A stretch of 39,337 bases of DNA from Thermoprotei archaeon (GTDB lineage Archaea > Thermoproteota > Thermoprotei > Thermofilales > B15-G2), in the NCBI GenBank assembly GCA_003650815.1, contig QMSB01000008.1:1-39337 (forward strand). Reading direction: 5' to 3'. Below the pieces are notes generated by a model. It worked only from the letters and a program-made list of their open reading frames with translations, was not told the origin of the DNA and did not search any database. This document shows positions 27,592 through 36,861 of the stretch, piece by piece (position 1 is the stretch's first letter; the number at the start of each line of letters is the position of its first letter). A program made the position numbers and the translations under genes.

Positions 27592-28437
27592 CTACGATAT
27601 TTCTAAAAGATACTTTAGCTCACCTAAGAAAGTTCCATCAACTAAATATATTTCTGCAGTAGGGAGATTGAGCACTTTATTGAGCAAGAACACTCCTATA
27701 AGTTCTTCAGGTCCCATATCTTTTCTGTTTATTCTAATTCCTCCTAGTAGCGGATTGTATGCGGGGACTATGATTATATATTTGATTTTCGGTTCGAACC
27801 CATATATTTCTTTAAAAGTTTTTACAGGCTCTTCAGATACCTTATAGCCTTTATACCTTAGGTAGCTCTCTGCAAGTCTCTCTCTGTTGCAGTCAGCCTT
27901 AATCCAAACTGGCTCTATTACTCGGTAGCCTGTAATATCTCTTAATTCAATAGTTGGATGACTGTGTGCTATGATTAAAACCTCTGATTGAAGAAGCTTA
28001 GAAGAGGGCCAAGCATGGCCATGAACCAGCGATATTGAATTACCTAGACTATCTCTTACCATTTTTCCTCTAGGAGACACTAGCTCTACTCCCTCGGGAA
28101 GCGCCTCCTCTATTCCACCGTCATGATTCCCGGGCACTATCGTCACCTTAACTCTCTTCCCGAGTGCTTGAAGAGTTTCATAAACCATACGCATTTCTGC
28201 ATGCCTAAAACCTAGGACTGTGTGTTTTACATCTCCTAAGAGAATTAGCTGATCTACACTATTCTCCTCTACAAGCCTTAGAATACTCCTTGACAACTTT
28301 CTATGCTGAAACACTACTTTAACTCCTTTCTCGGAAAGCTCGTACTCAAGTCCTAAGTGAAGATCCGCTACTACTCCTATTCTTCCCTCTTTACCTTTAA
28401 TTATCAGCATTTTATCGCTGAAAGAAATTTCATACAT
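27592..28437 (-). CDS. Metallophosphoesterase (COG1407-like)
   Basis: VVADLHLGLEYEL, LLGDVKH, VPGNHDGGIE, LVHGHAWPS, IAHSHPTI. Confidence 0.92.
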   Translation of the reverse strand: MYEISFSDKMLIIKGKEGRIGVVADLHLGLEYELSEKGVKVVFQHRKLSRSILRLVEENSVDQLILLGDVKHTVLGFRHAEMRMVYETLQALGKRVKVTIVPGNHDGGIEEALPEGVELVSPRGKMVRDSLGNSISLVHGHAWPSSKLLQSEVLIIAHSHPTIELRDITGYRVIEPVWIKADCNRERLAESYLRYKGYKVSEEPVKTFKEIYGFEPKIKYIIIVPAYNPLLGGIRINRKDMGPEELIGVFLLNKVLNLPTAEIYLVDGTFLGELKYLLEIS

Positions 28438-28533
28438 TACGAATTTCCCTTTTAAAAACTACAACAAAAATTTTTCTCAAATCGGTAGGCACTAGAGTAG
28501 CTTAAATAGTACTGAAAATTATTTATTTTTAGC

Positions 28534-28899
28534 ATGATAGAGAAACTCGATGTACTAAAAGCTAGAAGAGCTGTTTTTAGTGGAAGAGTATGGAAAATCA
28601 TTGTCGAGTCTCAGGGAAATTCATGGGAGACATGGATAGTCTATGGACCTAAGATGAAAACCTGCCATATAGTTGTACCCGGAAAACACTGCGACTGCCT
28701 AGATTTTCTGTTTAATGTTATTATAAGACGGAAAAAATGTGCGTGCTATCATATTATAGCGCAAAAGATGGCTGAAGCTCAAGGGAAATACCAAACTGTA
28801 GTATTGAAGGAGGAAGATTTTGTAGAAGTTCTGATCACACAAAAACTAAAGGGAAATATTACTATATGGTCTATGCCTCGACAGCGACTTCAGCCCTAG
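28534..28899 (+). CDS. SWIM-type zinc finger protein
   Basis: CDC-LDFLFNVIIRRKK-CACYHI (CxC...CxH). Confidence 0.82.
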   Translation: MIEKLDVLKARRAVFSGRVWKIIVESQGNSWETWIVYGPKMKTCHIVVPGKHCDCLDFLFNVIIRRKKCACYHIIAQKMAEAQGKYQTVVLKEEDFVEVLITQKLKGNITIWSMPRQRLQP

Positions 28900-29584
28900 T
28901 CTCTATTCTCTCGATTTTCCCGTCTCTTATGTAAACTATTCTATCGCTTACGTCTATCATCTTTAAGTCATGCGTGGCTGTGATTACTGTGACTCCCTTC
29001 TCCTTGTTCAAGGTTCTCATTAGGTTTATGATTTCTAGTCCGGTATTTAAGTCAAGGTTTCCTGTAGGCTCATCTGCCAAAACTATTGCGGGATCATTAG
29101 CTAGGGCTCTAGCTATAGCCACACGTTGCTGCTGACCACCTGATAGCTCTCCGGGTTTATGATGAAGTCTATCACCAAGACCTACTGCGTTTAGTAACTC
29201 TATAGCCTTCTTTATTCTCTGCTCTCTCGGGACTCCCGCGAAGATCATGGGGAGCATAACATTTTCTAGCGCCGTCAGGACAGGTATTAGGTTAAATGTC
29301 TGGAAAACGTAGCCTATTTTTCTGCAGCGTAGCCATGCTAGCTCATATGCGTCTAGCTTCGATATATCGACTTCATCTATGTAGACCCTGCCTCTAGTGG
29401 GTCTATCAAGTCCTCCTATCATGTTAAATAGTGTAGTTTTGCCAGATCCACTTGGCCCCATTATAGATAAGTACTCTCCTCTTCTAACTCTTAAATTAAT
29501 CCCGTCAAGTGCTTTAACTACGTACTTACCCATATAGTAATACTTGGCTAAGTCTTCCGTTTCAACAGTATATTCATACCTCAT
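28871..29584 (-). CDS. ABC transporter ATP-binding protein, LolD/MacB-like
   Basis: Walker A GPSGSGKTT, signature LSGGQQQRVAIARAL, Walker B VLADEPTGNLD. Confidence 0.96.
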   Translation of the reverse strand: MRYEYTVETEDLAKYYYMGKYVVKALDGINLRVRRGEYLSIMGPSGSGKTTLFNMIGGLDRPTRGRVYIDEVDISKLDAYELAWLRCRKIGYVFQTFNLIPVLTALENVMLPMIFAGVPREQRIKKAIELLNAVGLGDRLHHKPGELSGGQQQRVAIARALANDPAIVLADEPTGNLDLNTGLEIINLMRTLNKEKGVTVITATHDLKMIDVSDRIVYIRDGKIERIETRAEVAVEA

Positions 29585-29593
29585 ACTACCACC

Positions 29594-30244
29594 TTAAACC
29601 TCAAATCTAAAGGCAACCGCGGGCTCTAATTTAGCTCCCTTATAGGCTGGATATAAGGATGCCGCTAAGCTTATTCCTACGGCAACTACCAGAGAGAGAA
29701 CAAGTAGTGCTGGAGCTGTTGGAAGAGGTAGTGGGACCATTTTCGTGCCAAAGAAAGCTGATGATATTTTATCCATAGGCGCTCCCTGAAAGACTGCTCC
29801 GTAAATTACTGCCGCTACTAGTCCAGCAATATAGCCCACTAATCCTCCTATGAGTCCGATCAGTGACGCCTCTATAAGGAAAAGCTCTAGTACATGCTTA
29901 TCCAATGCTCCTAAAGTCTTCCAAGTACCTATTTCCTTATATCTTTCTGTAACTGCAATTAACATAGAATTAGTAATACCAACAGCACAGACGAGCAGTG
30001 ATATGAAAAGTAACCAATATTGATAGAGTTCTATACCTCCCATACCGCTTACCTGCTGGTTTATAGCCGCCATCATCATCAAAGAATTCATGAAGGCTAT
30101 TCCTAGAACTACTGATGCAGCTGTTATAGCGGCTCTAGTAAACCTCTTCTTAATGTTCTCTAAGCTAAATCTCACAGCCTCAGAGAAGGGAAACTTTATC
30201 TCGCCTATCTCCCACGTCCCTACACGGCTCATATTACTACTCAC
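29594..30244 (-). CDS. Short FtsX/MacB-like ABC permease
   Basis: AVRFSLENIKKRFTRAAITAASVVLGIAF, AVTERYKEIGTWKTLGALDKHVLELFLIEASLIGLIGGLVGYIAG. Confidence 0.88.
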   Translation of the reverse strand: MSSNMSRVGTWEIGEIKFPFSEAVRFSLENIKKRFTRAAITAASVVLGIAFMNSLMMMAAINQQVSGMGGIELYQYWLLFISLLVCAVGITNSMLIAVTERYKEIGTWKTLGALDKHVLELFLIEASLIGLIGGLVGYIAGLVAAVIYGAVFQGAPMDKISSAFFGTKMVPLPLPTAPALLVLSLVVAVGISLAASLYPAYKGAKLEPAVAFRFEV

Positions 30245-30400
30245 AGGAAGGAAACACGACAGATATATATAAATTTAAACCTCAGACATAAGAAACTCTT
30301 TAGGTAAGCAACCGCTCATAGCATGCAATAGTCTGTCTCTTGAGACTTCTTCGCTCATTTTAGAAAACCTATTTATCTCACGTACAGTTAAAAAAGCTGT

Positions 30401-30703
30401 ATGGGTAGGCGCCGAAAGCGTAGAAAAATTATAAGAAGACCTAAGAAAAGAATACCGAAAATATTCATCTGCCCAAATTGCGGAGAAAAGTCTGTTAGCG
30501 TCCGTTTAGATAAGGAAAACATGAAAGTAACAGTTAGATGCGGTGTCTGCGGCTTAACCGGAACATTTGATTTAACACCAATATATCAGCCAGTAGACTA
30601 CTATGGAAAATTTGTAGACAAATTCCATACAGGAGAAATCATACCCGCTAAGAGTGAAGAGTATGAAGGTCCGGGCATATTTGAAACAGCAGATAGAGAG
30701 TAA
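30401..30703 (+). CDS. Elf1-like zinc-ribbon protein
   Basis: MGRRRKRRKIIRRPKKRIPKIFICPNCGEKSVSVRLDKENMKVTVRCGVCG. Confidence 0.85.
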   Translation: MGRRRKRRKIIRRPKKRIPKIFICPNCGEKSVSVRLDKENMKVTVRCGVCGLTGTFDLTPIYQPVDYYGKFVDKFHTGEIIPAKSEEYEGPGIFETADRE

Positions 30704-31433
30704 AGGATCAATACACATGACTCTATTAGACCCAGATAAGACATCTCCCGAAGACAGCAAAATAATCGCGTCTATTGCAGAGGAAGCAGGCACTTCAGCC
30801 ATTATGATTGGAGGGAGCCTAGGCGTAACAGAATCTACTGTCTCTCAAGTAATAGATGCGGTTAAAGAGGAGACAAATGTTCCAGTAATACTCTTTCCAG
30901 GAAGCTTAAGCGGATTAAGTCCTAAAGCAGACGCCGTGTGGTTTCTATCAGTTTTGAATTCGACGAATCCTTATTATATAGTAGGAGCTCAGGCTGCGGG
31001 AGCAGTCATTATAAGGAGACACGGCCTTGAGGCAATACCTTTAGCCTACATTATTGTGGGTCAGGGCGGAGCTGCTGGCTACGTCAGCTATGCGAGACCA
31101 GTACCTTTTAACAAACCAGAGATAGCTGCAGCCTATGCCTTAGCTGCACAGTATATGGGCTTCGAATATGTCTACCTAGAAGCAGGCTCAGGTATGCCAC
31201 CTGTACCACCCTACTTCATAAAAGTAGTCAGAAGAGCCATAAACATACCGCTTGTCGTAGGTGGAGGTATAAAGAGCTACGAATTAGCATACAAGGCAGC
31301 GAAAGCTGGGGCAAACATAGTAGTCACAGGTACAGTAGTAGAGGAAGTAGACCCGAACAAGCTGAGGAAAGTACTATCAAGTATAGTGAAGGGAGTACAT
31401 GAAGGCGGCCGTGATAGAGCTAAAGAACCTTAA
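30654..31433 (+). CDS. Geranylgeranylglyceryl phosphate synthase
   Basis: IHMTLLDPDKTSPED, IMIGGSLGVTES, LFPGSLSGLSPKADAVWFLSVLNS, YLEAGSGMPPVP, VVGGGIKSYE. Confidence 0.95.
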   Translation: MKSMKVRAYLKQQIESKGSIHMTLLDPDKTSPEDSKIIASIAEEAGTSAIMIGGSLGVTESTVSQVIDAVKEETNVPVILFPGSLSGLSPKADAVWFLSVLNSTNPYYIVGAQAAGAVIIRRHGLEAIPLAYIIVGQGGAAGYVSYARPVPFNKPEIAAAYALAAQYMGFEYVYLEAGSGMPPVPPYFIKVVRRAINIPLVVGGGIKSYELAYKAAKAGANIVVTGTVVEEVDPNKLRKVLSSIVKGVHEGGRDRAKEP

Positions 31434-32265
31434 ATACAGCTGATAGAAGGTCTTTGTCTTCAATTACACCAATAAGCTTCCCCTTAACATCTAGCACGGG
31501 AAGCTGATCAATATTAAAGTGAGACATTTTCCTCGCACACTCTCTAATGCTTGTATACTCATTAACCTTGATTACTTTCCTGACCATAACATCTCTAACT
31601 CTAATGTCGGGTGGTATTTTGAGCTCCTTTTTAAAAATATACACTATTGTCACTACATCCCAGTCCCACTCTGTCCCCTCAGACGGCGCACTACTAAACT
31701 TCTTTTCACTAGAAGTTATCTCAGCACTTTTAACTATATCTTCTTCGGTGAGTATTCCTGAAAGCTTAGCTTCGTCGTTAAGTGCTATCAGATACTTGCT
31801 TCCAAGCAGCCTCATAACTTCATAAGCTATATTCAGCGGAGTTTTGTCCCATATTGCAGGAACCTGCCTGCGATAATAGGCCTTTATCGGCTCATTTATG
31901 TTAAGTCTAGGAATGACTTTGCTAACTATATCTGCTACAGAAATAATACCTGCTAACTCATCCTCCTCATTAACTACAGGCAGTCTTCTGATCCCATGTT
32001 TTAGCATGAGCTCAACAGCTTTTTTAACATCGTCTTCAACGTGAACAACAACAGGATTTCTAGTCATTAGAAGCGCCAGCTGTTCCTCGTCAGGATTTCG
32101 GAGAAGATCAGTCTTCGTGACCATACCGACAAGTTTTCTAGTACCCTTTTTAACTACGGGAAGCCCGCTTTTCCCGCTCTTTGCCATAATTTCAATTACT
32201 TCACTACGCGACCCTGGAACCTCTGCATAGATGACGCTCTTTGACATAATCTCTCTAACTTTCAT
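31420..32265 (-). CDS. Four-CBS-domain protein
   Basis: Four repeats ending in LVGMVTKTDLL, LAGIISVADIV, LSGILTEEDIV, LIGVIEDKDLL. Confidence 0.93.
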   Translation of the reverse strand: MKVREIMSKSVIYAEVPGSRSEVIEIMAKSGKSGLPVVKKGTRKLVGMVTKTDLLRNPDEEQLALLMTRNPVVVHVEDDVKKAVELMLKHGIRRLPVVNEEDELAGIISVADIVSKVIPRLNINEPIKAYYRRQVPAIWDKTPLNIAYEVMRLLGSKYLIALNDEAKLSGILTEEDIVKSAEITSSEKKFSSAPSEGTEWDWDVVTIVYIFKKELKIPPDIRVRDVMVRKVIKVNEYTSIRECARKMSHFNIDQLPVLDVKGKLIGVIEDKDLLSAVFKVL

Positions 32266-32280
32266 AATATCACTGAAAAA

Positions 32281-32457
32281 CTACAATGGGAAAAGCAGAT
32301 GAGCCAGAATAACCGAGGTTATTAGAATTAAAGTGAAGGCAATAACACCTATTGGAGGAACTTTAAGCCCTCTGGTTTCTTCTTCGAAAAATCTCAGCAG
32401 TCCAGCTCCTGAGAGAAGAGGAGGCGTTTCCGTACTACGCCGTCTTCTGCGAGCCAT
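32281..32457 (-). CDS. Preprotein translocase subunit Sec61beta (not in ORF track)
   Basis: 58 aa MARRRRRSTETPPLLSGAGLLRFFEEETRGLKVPPIGVIAFTLILITSVILAHLLFPL; AGLLRFFEEE..GLKVPP motif plus single C-terminal TM. Confidence 0.93.
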   Translation of the reverse strand: MARRRRRSTETPPLLSGAGLLRFFEEETRGLKVPPIGVIAFTLILITSVILAHLLFPL

Positions 32458-32548
32458 AGTCTCTATATTTTACTTCAATAGTACTTAATTAAGCTTTACT
32501 ATTTTTGGCTCTGCTTGCAATTATTCTCACAGACCTAGATAATATTCA

Positions 32549-33121
32549 TTAATGGCTCCTACTTTCAGAGTCAGAGCTCTCAGGTAAAACCACTTTGAGC
32601 TTAGCTCTTAAATGGGGAGGAGGAATTATTGCACTATTGCCAGTAGGATCTTCTATAATCAGTGTAACTGCCTGTTCACCCCTCTTAACTTTCTCAACTA
32701 AATCTAAAAGTCTCTTAGCTCTGTTCTTTACTTCTGGACTTTCATCCCATAGGAGGAAATCCTCAAGTATATAGGCAACTCTTTCTAAAACACCTTCAAT
32801 ATTAGATATAAAAGCCTCGGCAATAGGTCCTGGAGTAATCTCTACACCTAGCTCTGGAAGCTCTATTTTTCCGTAGCGAGATCTTACAACTCTCACACTT
32901 AAGTCCTCTGGAGAAGATATTTTGTACTCGTAGCGTTGAGCATTTTTTATCTCAAGACAGTATACGTCATTATAGACATAGCCACACTTTTCACATCTCT
33001 CTGAGATTAATGCAACTCTACCGAAATAAGGAATATAGTACTCCGCTAATCTGATAATTAGAGAATCATTTTTACATACGGGACACGTCTCCCTCCTCTC
33101 TGCTATATTACCCATACTCAC
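32549..33121 (-). CDS. ZPR1-type zinc finger protein
   Basis: CPVCKNDSLIIRLAEYYIPYFGRVALISERCEKCGYVYNDV, GVEITPGPIAEAFISNIEGVLERV. Confidence 0.92.
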   Translation of the reverse strand: MSMGNIAERRETCPVCKNDSLIIRLAEYYIPYFGRVALISERCEKCGYVYNDVYCLEIKNAQRYEYKISSPEDLSVRVVRSRYGKIELPELGVEITPGPIAEAFISNIEGVLERVAYILEDFLLWDESPEVKNRAKRLLDLVEKVKRGEQAVTLIIEDPTGNSAIIPPPHLRAKLKVVLPESSDSESRSH

Positions 33122-33244
33122 CCCTTATCCAGTGCTTTATCTAGTTAAACATTAATCATAGTCGATTCCTTATATGTTTACGCCTTATTCTAGGACACCG
33201 TTTAACAAAATAGAGAAGCAAACAATAAATAGGTAATAGGACTA

Positions 33245-33463
33245 TTGTTTGCTATGAGTAACAAGAAGAGAATTCTAGGTCTACTAGTTATAGTATCATA
33301 TATCGTATTAGTGTACATTGGCTTTAGAGTATATCAACATGTAACTAGAGAAACATACGTACCGTTCCAAGAACTACAGTACTATTTCGCAGCTCTGTTA
33401 GTCTTAGCGGTATCATTATCAGCTCTTTATACAGCATTGTTTGTTAGAAAGAAAGCTAGCTAG
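33245..33463 (+). CDS. Small two-TM membrane protein
   Basis: ILGLLVIVSYIVLVYIGF and YYFAALLVLAVSLSALYTALFV, basic ends. Confidence 0.6.
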   Translation: MFAMSNKKRILGLLVIVSYIVLVYIGFRVYQHVTRETYVPFQELQYYFAALLVLAVSLSALYTALFVRKKAS

Positions 33464-33779
33464 GAATTATCTCTAGCGTATCCACCTTCTTTAGCTCAAA
33501 TACCTCTATTTCTGCTTTAACTGGATTAAACACTCCATCCTCGTCTTTGTAGTAGATAACTATGCGCGCTGCCTTATCTGAATATCCTGCCTCATTAGAC
33601 TTCTCTACAAGCATTCTAGCTAACTTAACCCAGTTCTCTTTAGACTTCTCTTTCTTCGCTTCGTCTGCCTCCTTACTGTAGAATGTGGCGTAGAACCACC
33701 TCTTAGCTCTGAAAATAGCTCCCCTGCATGTAGGTGCTATTTTGCTCCTCCAGACCCTCGCCTCGATCTCCTCTGACAT
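33456..33779 (-). CDS. Conserved-looking small protein, uncharacterised
   Basis: MSEEIEARVWRSKIAPTCRGAIFRAKRWFYATFYSKEADEAKKEKSKENW; start trimmed from 33860. Confidence 0.6.
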   Translation of the reverse strand: MSEEIEARVWRSKIAPTCRGAIFRAKRWFYATFYSKEADEAKKEKSKENWVKLARMLVEKSNEAGYSDKAARIVIYYKDEDGVFNPVKAEIEVFELKKVDTLEIIPS

Positions 33780-33840
33780 ATATATCTCACCCGAACTATT
33801 ACTGCTAAATCGATATAAATATCTATTTTTAAGGAAAATC

Positions 33841-34129
33841 GTGACCCCAGAATATGCCATCTACATCACCCTAGTAAAATATATCAAAACTCACGGTAAA
33901 AGAATACTATCAATAGCAAAAATATTCAATCAAAAAGAAATAACAATAAACACCAGAGCACTCTACAGATACTACACACCGGTCTCAAACTGCCCCAGGC
34001 TAGAAAATGCGCTAGAAAAGCAGTAAAGAAATACTAAAAGAAAAGTATAATATTAAAATAATCACAAAAAATAGTGAAAAATCATTATTAATTCCAATAG
34101 ACCTCATCGAACACCTACTAAATCAGTAA
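33841..34129 (+). pseudogene. Small ORF split by a frameshift (or programmed frameshift)
   Basis: GTG start after AAGGA; MTPEYAIYITLVKYIKTHGKRILSIAKIF...LENALEK then other frame ...KEILKEKYNIKIITKNSEKSLLIPIDLIEHLLNQ*. Confidence 0.45.
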
Positions 34130-34288
34130 AATACAGTAAACAGACCAACACATAACAATCTTAATCATCACAGTAATGCTTCACTTAAATGTTAACATCA
34201 ACACTACAAAATTAAGTCATTGCCTTAAGAGCCATCATACAGGCAACATCTGAGAGTTTCGTCGAAAAAGAATTATCTTTTCGGGAAA

Positions 34289-34363
34289 TGGAGCCCCGGC
34301 CGGGATTTGAACCCGGGTCCAACGGCTTACGAGGCCGCCGCTCTACCGCTGAGCTACCGGGGC
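34289..34363 (-). tRNA. tRNA-Thr(CGT), CCA encoded
   Basis: GCCCCGG/CCGGGGC, GCGGC CTCGTAA GCCGT, CCGGGTTCAAATCCCGG. Confidence 0.94.
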
Positions 34364-34483
34364 ATGTATTTCTATGTGTTTTACTCTATAAAGCTTTCTA
34401 ATCGATAACGATAGTAGGTGACCTAGCTGACGAATATTATCAATGCTCATTTTTACTGAAGTCAAATATTCAAGTCGTTGTAG

Positions 34484-34584
34484 TGCGGGGGGTGGGATTT
34501 GAACCCACGCAGGCCTACGCCACGGGATATCTTACAGCCCGGGACTTAAGTCCCGCCCCTTTGTCCTGGCTCGGGCACCCCCGC
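34484..34584 (-). tRNA. tRNA-Leu(TAA) with 16-nt anticodon-loop intron
   Basis: GCGGGGG/CCCCCGC, CGGGA CTTAAG[TCCCGGGCTGTAAGAT]A TCCCG, GTGGGTTCAAATCCCAC. Confidence 0.92.
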
Positions 34585-34621
34585 AAGTGTAGTGAAAGAG
34601 AGGAGATATATAAAGTTAAGG

Positions 34622-34707
34622 CGCCGGGGGTGGGATTTGAACCCACGCGGCCTCATGGCCACCAGGTCTCGAGCCTGGCCCCTTGGACCTAGCTCGGGCA
34701 CCCCGGC
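34622..34707 (-). tRNA. tRNA-Ser(CGA)
   Basis: GCCGGGG/CCCCGGC, CCAGG CTCGAGA CCTGG, long variable arm. Confidence 0.93.
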
Positions 34708-34849
34708 GTATTCACTCTTGTTGAAATAACATATATTTCTTCTCCCCTAGTAGTTCATTGAAAGTAGAGTAGCTTCAATGCTCTGTCTCAAGAATACCTC
34801 AGCAATATTCTCGTATTTTAAGTGATAGCTTAAGAAACCTACTTTTCCT

Positions 34850-36070
34850 ATGCATCTACTGGAGACCATGGACACTCTCCGCTCTCTTGAGGAAATCTTC
34901 GTCAAGTTTTCTAAGCCAAGAATATTTAGAGCAAGAGAACTTCTACTCCCCGACTATGTTCCGGAAGACCTCCCTCACAGAGAAAAACAGATACTGAAGC
35001 TAGGATCTCTGCTCGCACCCGCCATGGCAGGCTCAAGACCGTCAAACATATTCATATACGGTCTTCCCGGAACAGGAAAAACTGCTGTAACGAAGTATGT
35101 TCTGAGAAAAATGCTAGAAAAAGCTGGGGACAGAATACAGGCCACTTATGTGAACTGCCGGCAAAATAACACTAACTATAGTGTACTATTCGAAATATGC
35201 ACTCAGCTGGGCGAAAAAGTGCCCTTCACAGGACTCTCATTAGCAGAGCTATTCAAGAGAATGCGCAGGAAGATAGACTCTAAAGCAAGCCTGGTGATAG
35301 TTGTGCTAGATGAAGTCGACCACTTAGTGAAGAAAAACGGAGATGACTTACTATACTATCTCACTAGAATAAACCTAGACTTGACTAGAGCAAAAGTCTC
35401 TGTCATAGGAGTAACAAACGACCTAAAGTTCATGGAGTACCTCGACGCCAGAGTCAAAAGCAGCTTATGCGAAGAAGAAATAGTCTTCCCACCGTACACA
35501 TACGAGGAACTAGAAGACATACTGAAAAAGCGCGCCGAACAAGCACTAAACCCTGGATCATACACAGAAGAAGCCATAAGACTCTGTGCAGCAATAGCCG
35601 CTAGACAGAAAGGAGACTGTAGACTCGCCTTAGATATTCTCCTTAAAGCAGCAGACTTAGCAGAACTCGAGGGCGCCCCCCGAATAGAAGAAAACCATGT
35701 TAGTAGAGCATACAAGGAGCTCGAAAAAGACGTCGTCGTCGACCTAGTAAAAACAATGCCCCTTCACGCCAAACTAGTACTCCTATCTATAATACACTTA
35801 ACAAAAGAAAAACCAAAAATAATAATCACGGGAGACGTATACAGGAAATATAAGGACCTCTGTAAGAAAATAGGACTAGACGCGCTCACACAGCGTAGAG
35901 TAAGCGATATACTCTCAGACTTAGACACAGTAGGACTAATATCAACTAAAATAGTCAGCCTAGGAAGATACGGACGAACAAAACGTATAAAAATAGCAGC
36001 ATCCGAAAAAGCCATACTAGAAGGAATAAAGGAGGACCCAACAGTATCTACTCTACTACCATTCCCGTAA
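34850..36070 (+). CDS. cdc6: Orc1/Cdc6-type replication initiator
   Basis: IFIYGLPGTGKTAVTKYVL, VVLDEVDHL, GVTNDLKFMEYLDARVKSSLCEEEIVFPPYTYEEL, C-terminal wHTH. Confidence 0.95.
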   Translation: MHLLETMDTLRSLEEIFVKFSKPRIFRARELLLPDYVPEDLPHREKQILKLGSLLAPAMAGSRPSNIFIYGLPGTGKTAVTKYVLRKMLEKAGDRIQATYVNCRQNNTNYSVLFEICTQLGEKVPFTGLSLAELFKRMRRKIDSKASLVIVVLDEVDHLVKKNGDDLLYYLTRINLDLTRAKVSVIGVTNDLKFMEYLDARVKSSLCEEEIVFPPYTYEELEDILKKRAEQALNPGSYTEEAIRLCAAIAARQKGDCRLALDILLKAADLAELEGAPRIEENHVSRAYKELEKDVVVDLVKTMPLHAKLVLLSIIHLTKEKPKIIITGDVYRKYKDLCKKIGLDALTQRRVSDILSDLDTVGLISTKIVSLGRYGRTKRIKIAASEKAILEGIKEDPTVSTLLPFP

Positions 36071-36125
36071 TCGAATAAATACAATAACGAAAAACTTATC
36101 TACCCCCTAAAAACAACTACAAAAT

Positions 36126-36201
36126 GGGCCGGTAGCTCAGCTGGAAGAGCGCCCGCTTGGCGTGCGGGAGGCCCCGGGTTCGAGTCCCGGCCGGTCCACC
36201 A
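36126..36201 (+). tRNA. tRNA-Ala(GGC), CCA encoded
   Basis: GGGCCGG/CCGGTCC, CCCGC TTGGCGT GCGGG, CCGGGTTCGAGTCCCGG. Confidence 0.94.
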
Positions 36202-36283
36202 TGCTCTTCTAATCAAGTCTGATAACTACTATACTGTAGCATATGTTAATAAAAAAACTAAATATTTGGCGAGTGTAGCAGGT

Positions 36284-36472
36284 CTAAATAGCGAATTCTA
36301 TAATTTCTCTTTCATCTACGGCTTTTCTGCCGCATTTGGGGCATCTGGCTGTGAGACGTATGCTTACTAAAACGGTTTTCCCTAAGAATTCGTCAATATT
36401 GGCTGAGACTTCAAAATCTCTCTTATCTATATCTACGTCTTCGCCGCAAGACCTGCATTTGACCTTAACCAA
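36284..36472 (-). CDS. Small zinc-ribbon protein
   Basis: VKCRSCGEDVD ... ARCPKCGRKAVDEREI. Confidence 0.65.
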   Translation of the reverse strand: MVKVKCRSCGEDVDIDKRDFEVSANIDEFLGKTVLVSIRLTARCPKCGRKAVDEREIIEFAI

Positions 36473-36507
36473 CGCTCACACCTCCTCACAGACCGAGACA
36501 ACTATAG

Positions 36508-36765
36508 CTAGACTTCACTCACCCTTTTATTTATTAACAGTTCTTCATTTATATGAATAAGCACTCTTCCTCTCTCCTTACTCATATTGATGAGTCCTAC
36601 TCTAGACAGAATCATCAAATGGTTGTATAAAGCCCCTACCCCGATATTAAGTTCTTTCGCAAGACTTCTTAAAGAAGTCCCCGGTCTCTCCATTAAGTAC
36701 CTGACAATCAGCCTACGCTTAGGATTCATCAGGGCCTCGCTAATATACAGTATCTTCTTAGGCAT
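36508..36765 (-). CDS. ArsR-like winged-helix regulator
   Basis: ALMNPKRRLIVRYLMERPGTSLRSLAKELNIGVGALYNHLMILSRVGLINMSKERGRVLIHINEE; start trimmed to MPKK. Confidence 0.82.
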   Translation of the reverse strand: MPKKILYISEALMNPKRRLIVRYLMERPGTSLRSLAKELNIGVGALYNHLMILSRVGLINMSKERGRVLIHINEELLINKRVSEV

Positions 36766-36861
36766 TGTTGAACCCCTCCTATCATTGAAAAAATAGTGTT
36801 CAAAGTATATAAATTTGCTGTAATCCAACTAAAGTAATTAAATAGCAGACAGAAGAAAATA

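Noticed and set aside
30275-30358. 27-aa minus-strand ORF MSEEVSRDRLLHAMSGCLPKEFLMSEV
   Set aside because: Very short and overlaps the TATA region expected for the downstream permease; no independent support.
34483-34692. 69-aa ORF MRGVGFEPTQAYATGYLTARDL...
   Set aside because: Classic artefact translation of antisense tRNA (GVGFEPT motif comes from the tRNA T-arm); covers tRNA-Leu and tRNA-Ser.
34730-34850. Possible replication origin upstream of cdc6
   Set aside because: No ORB/mini-ORB-like inverted repeats recognised by eye; an origin cannot be supported.
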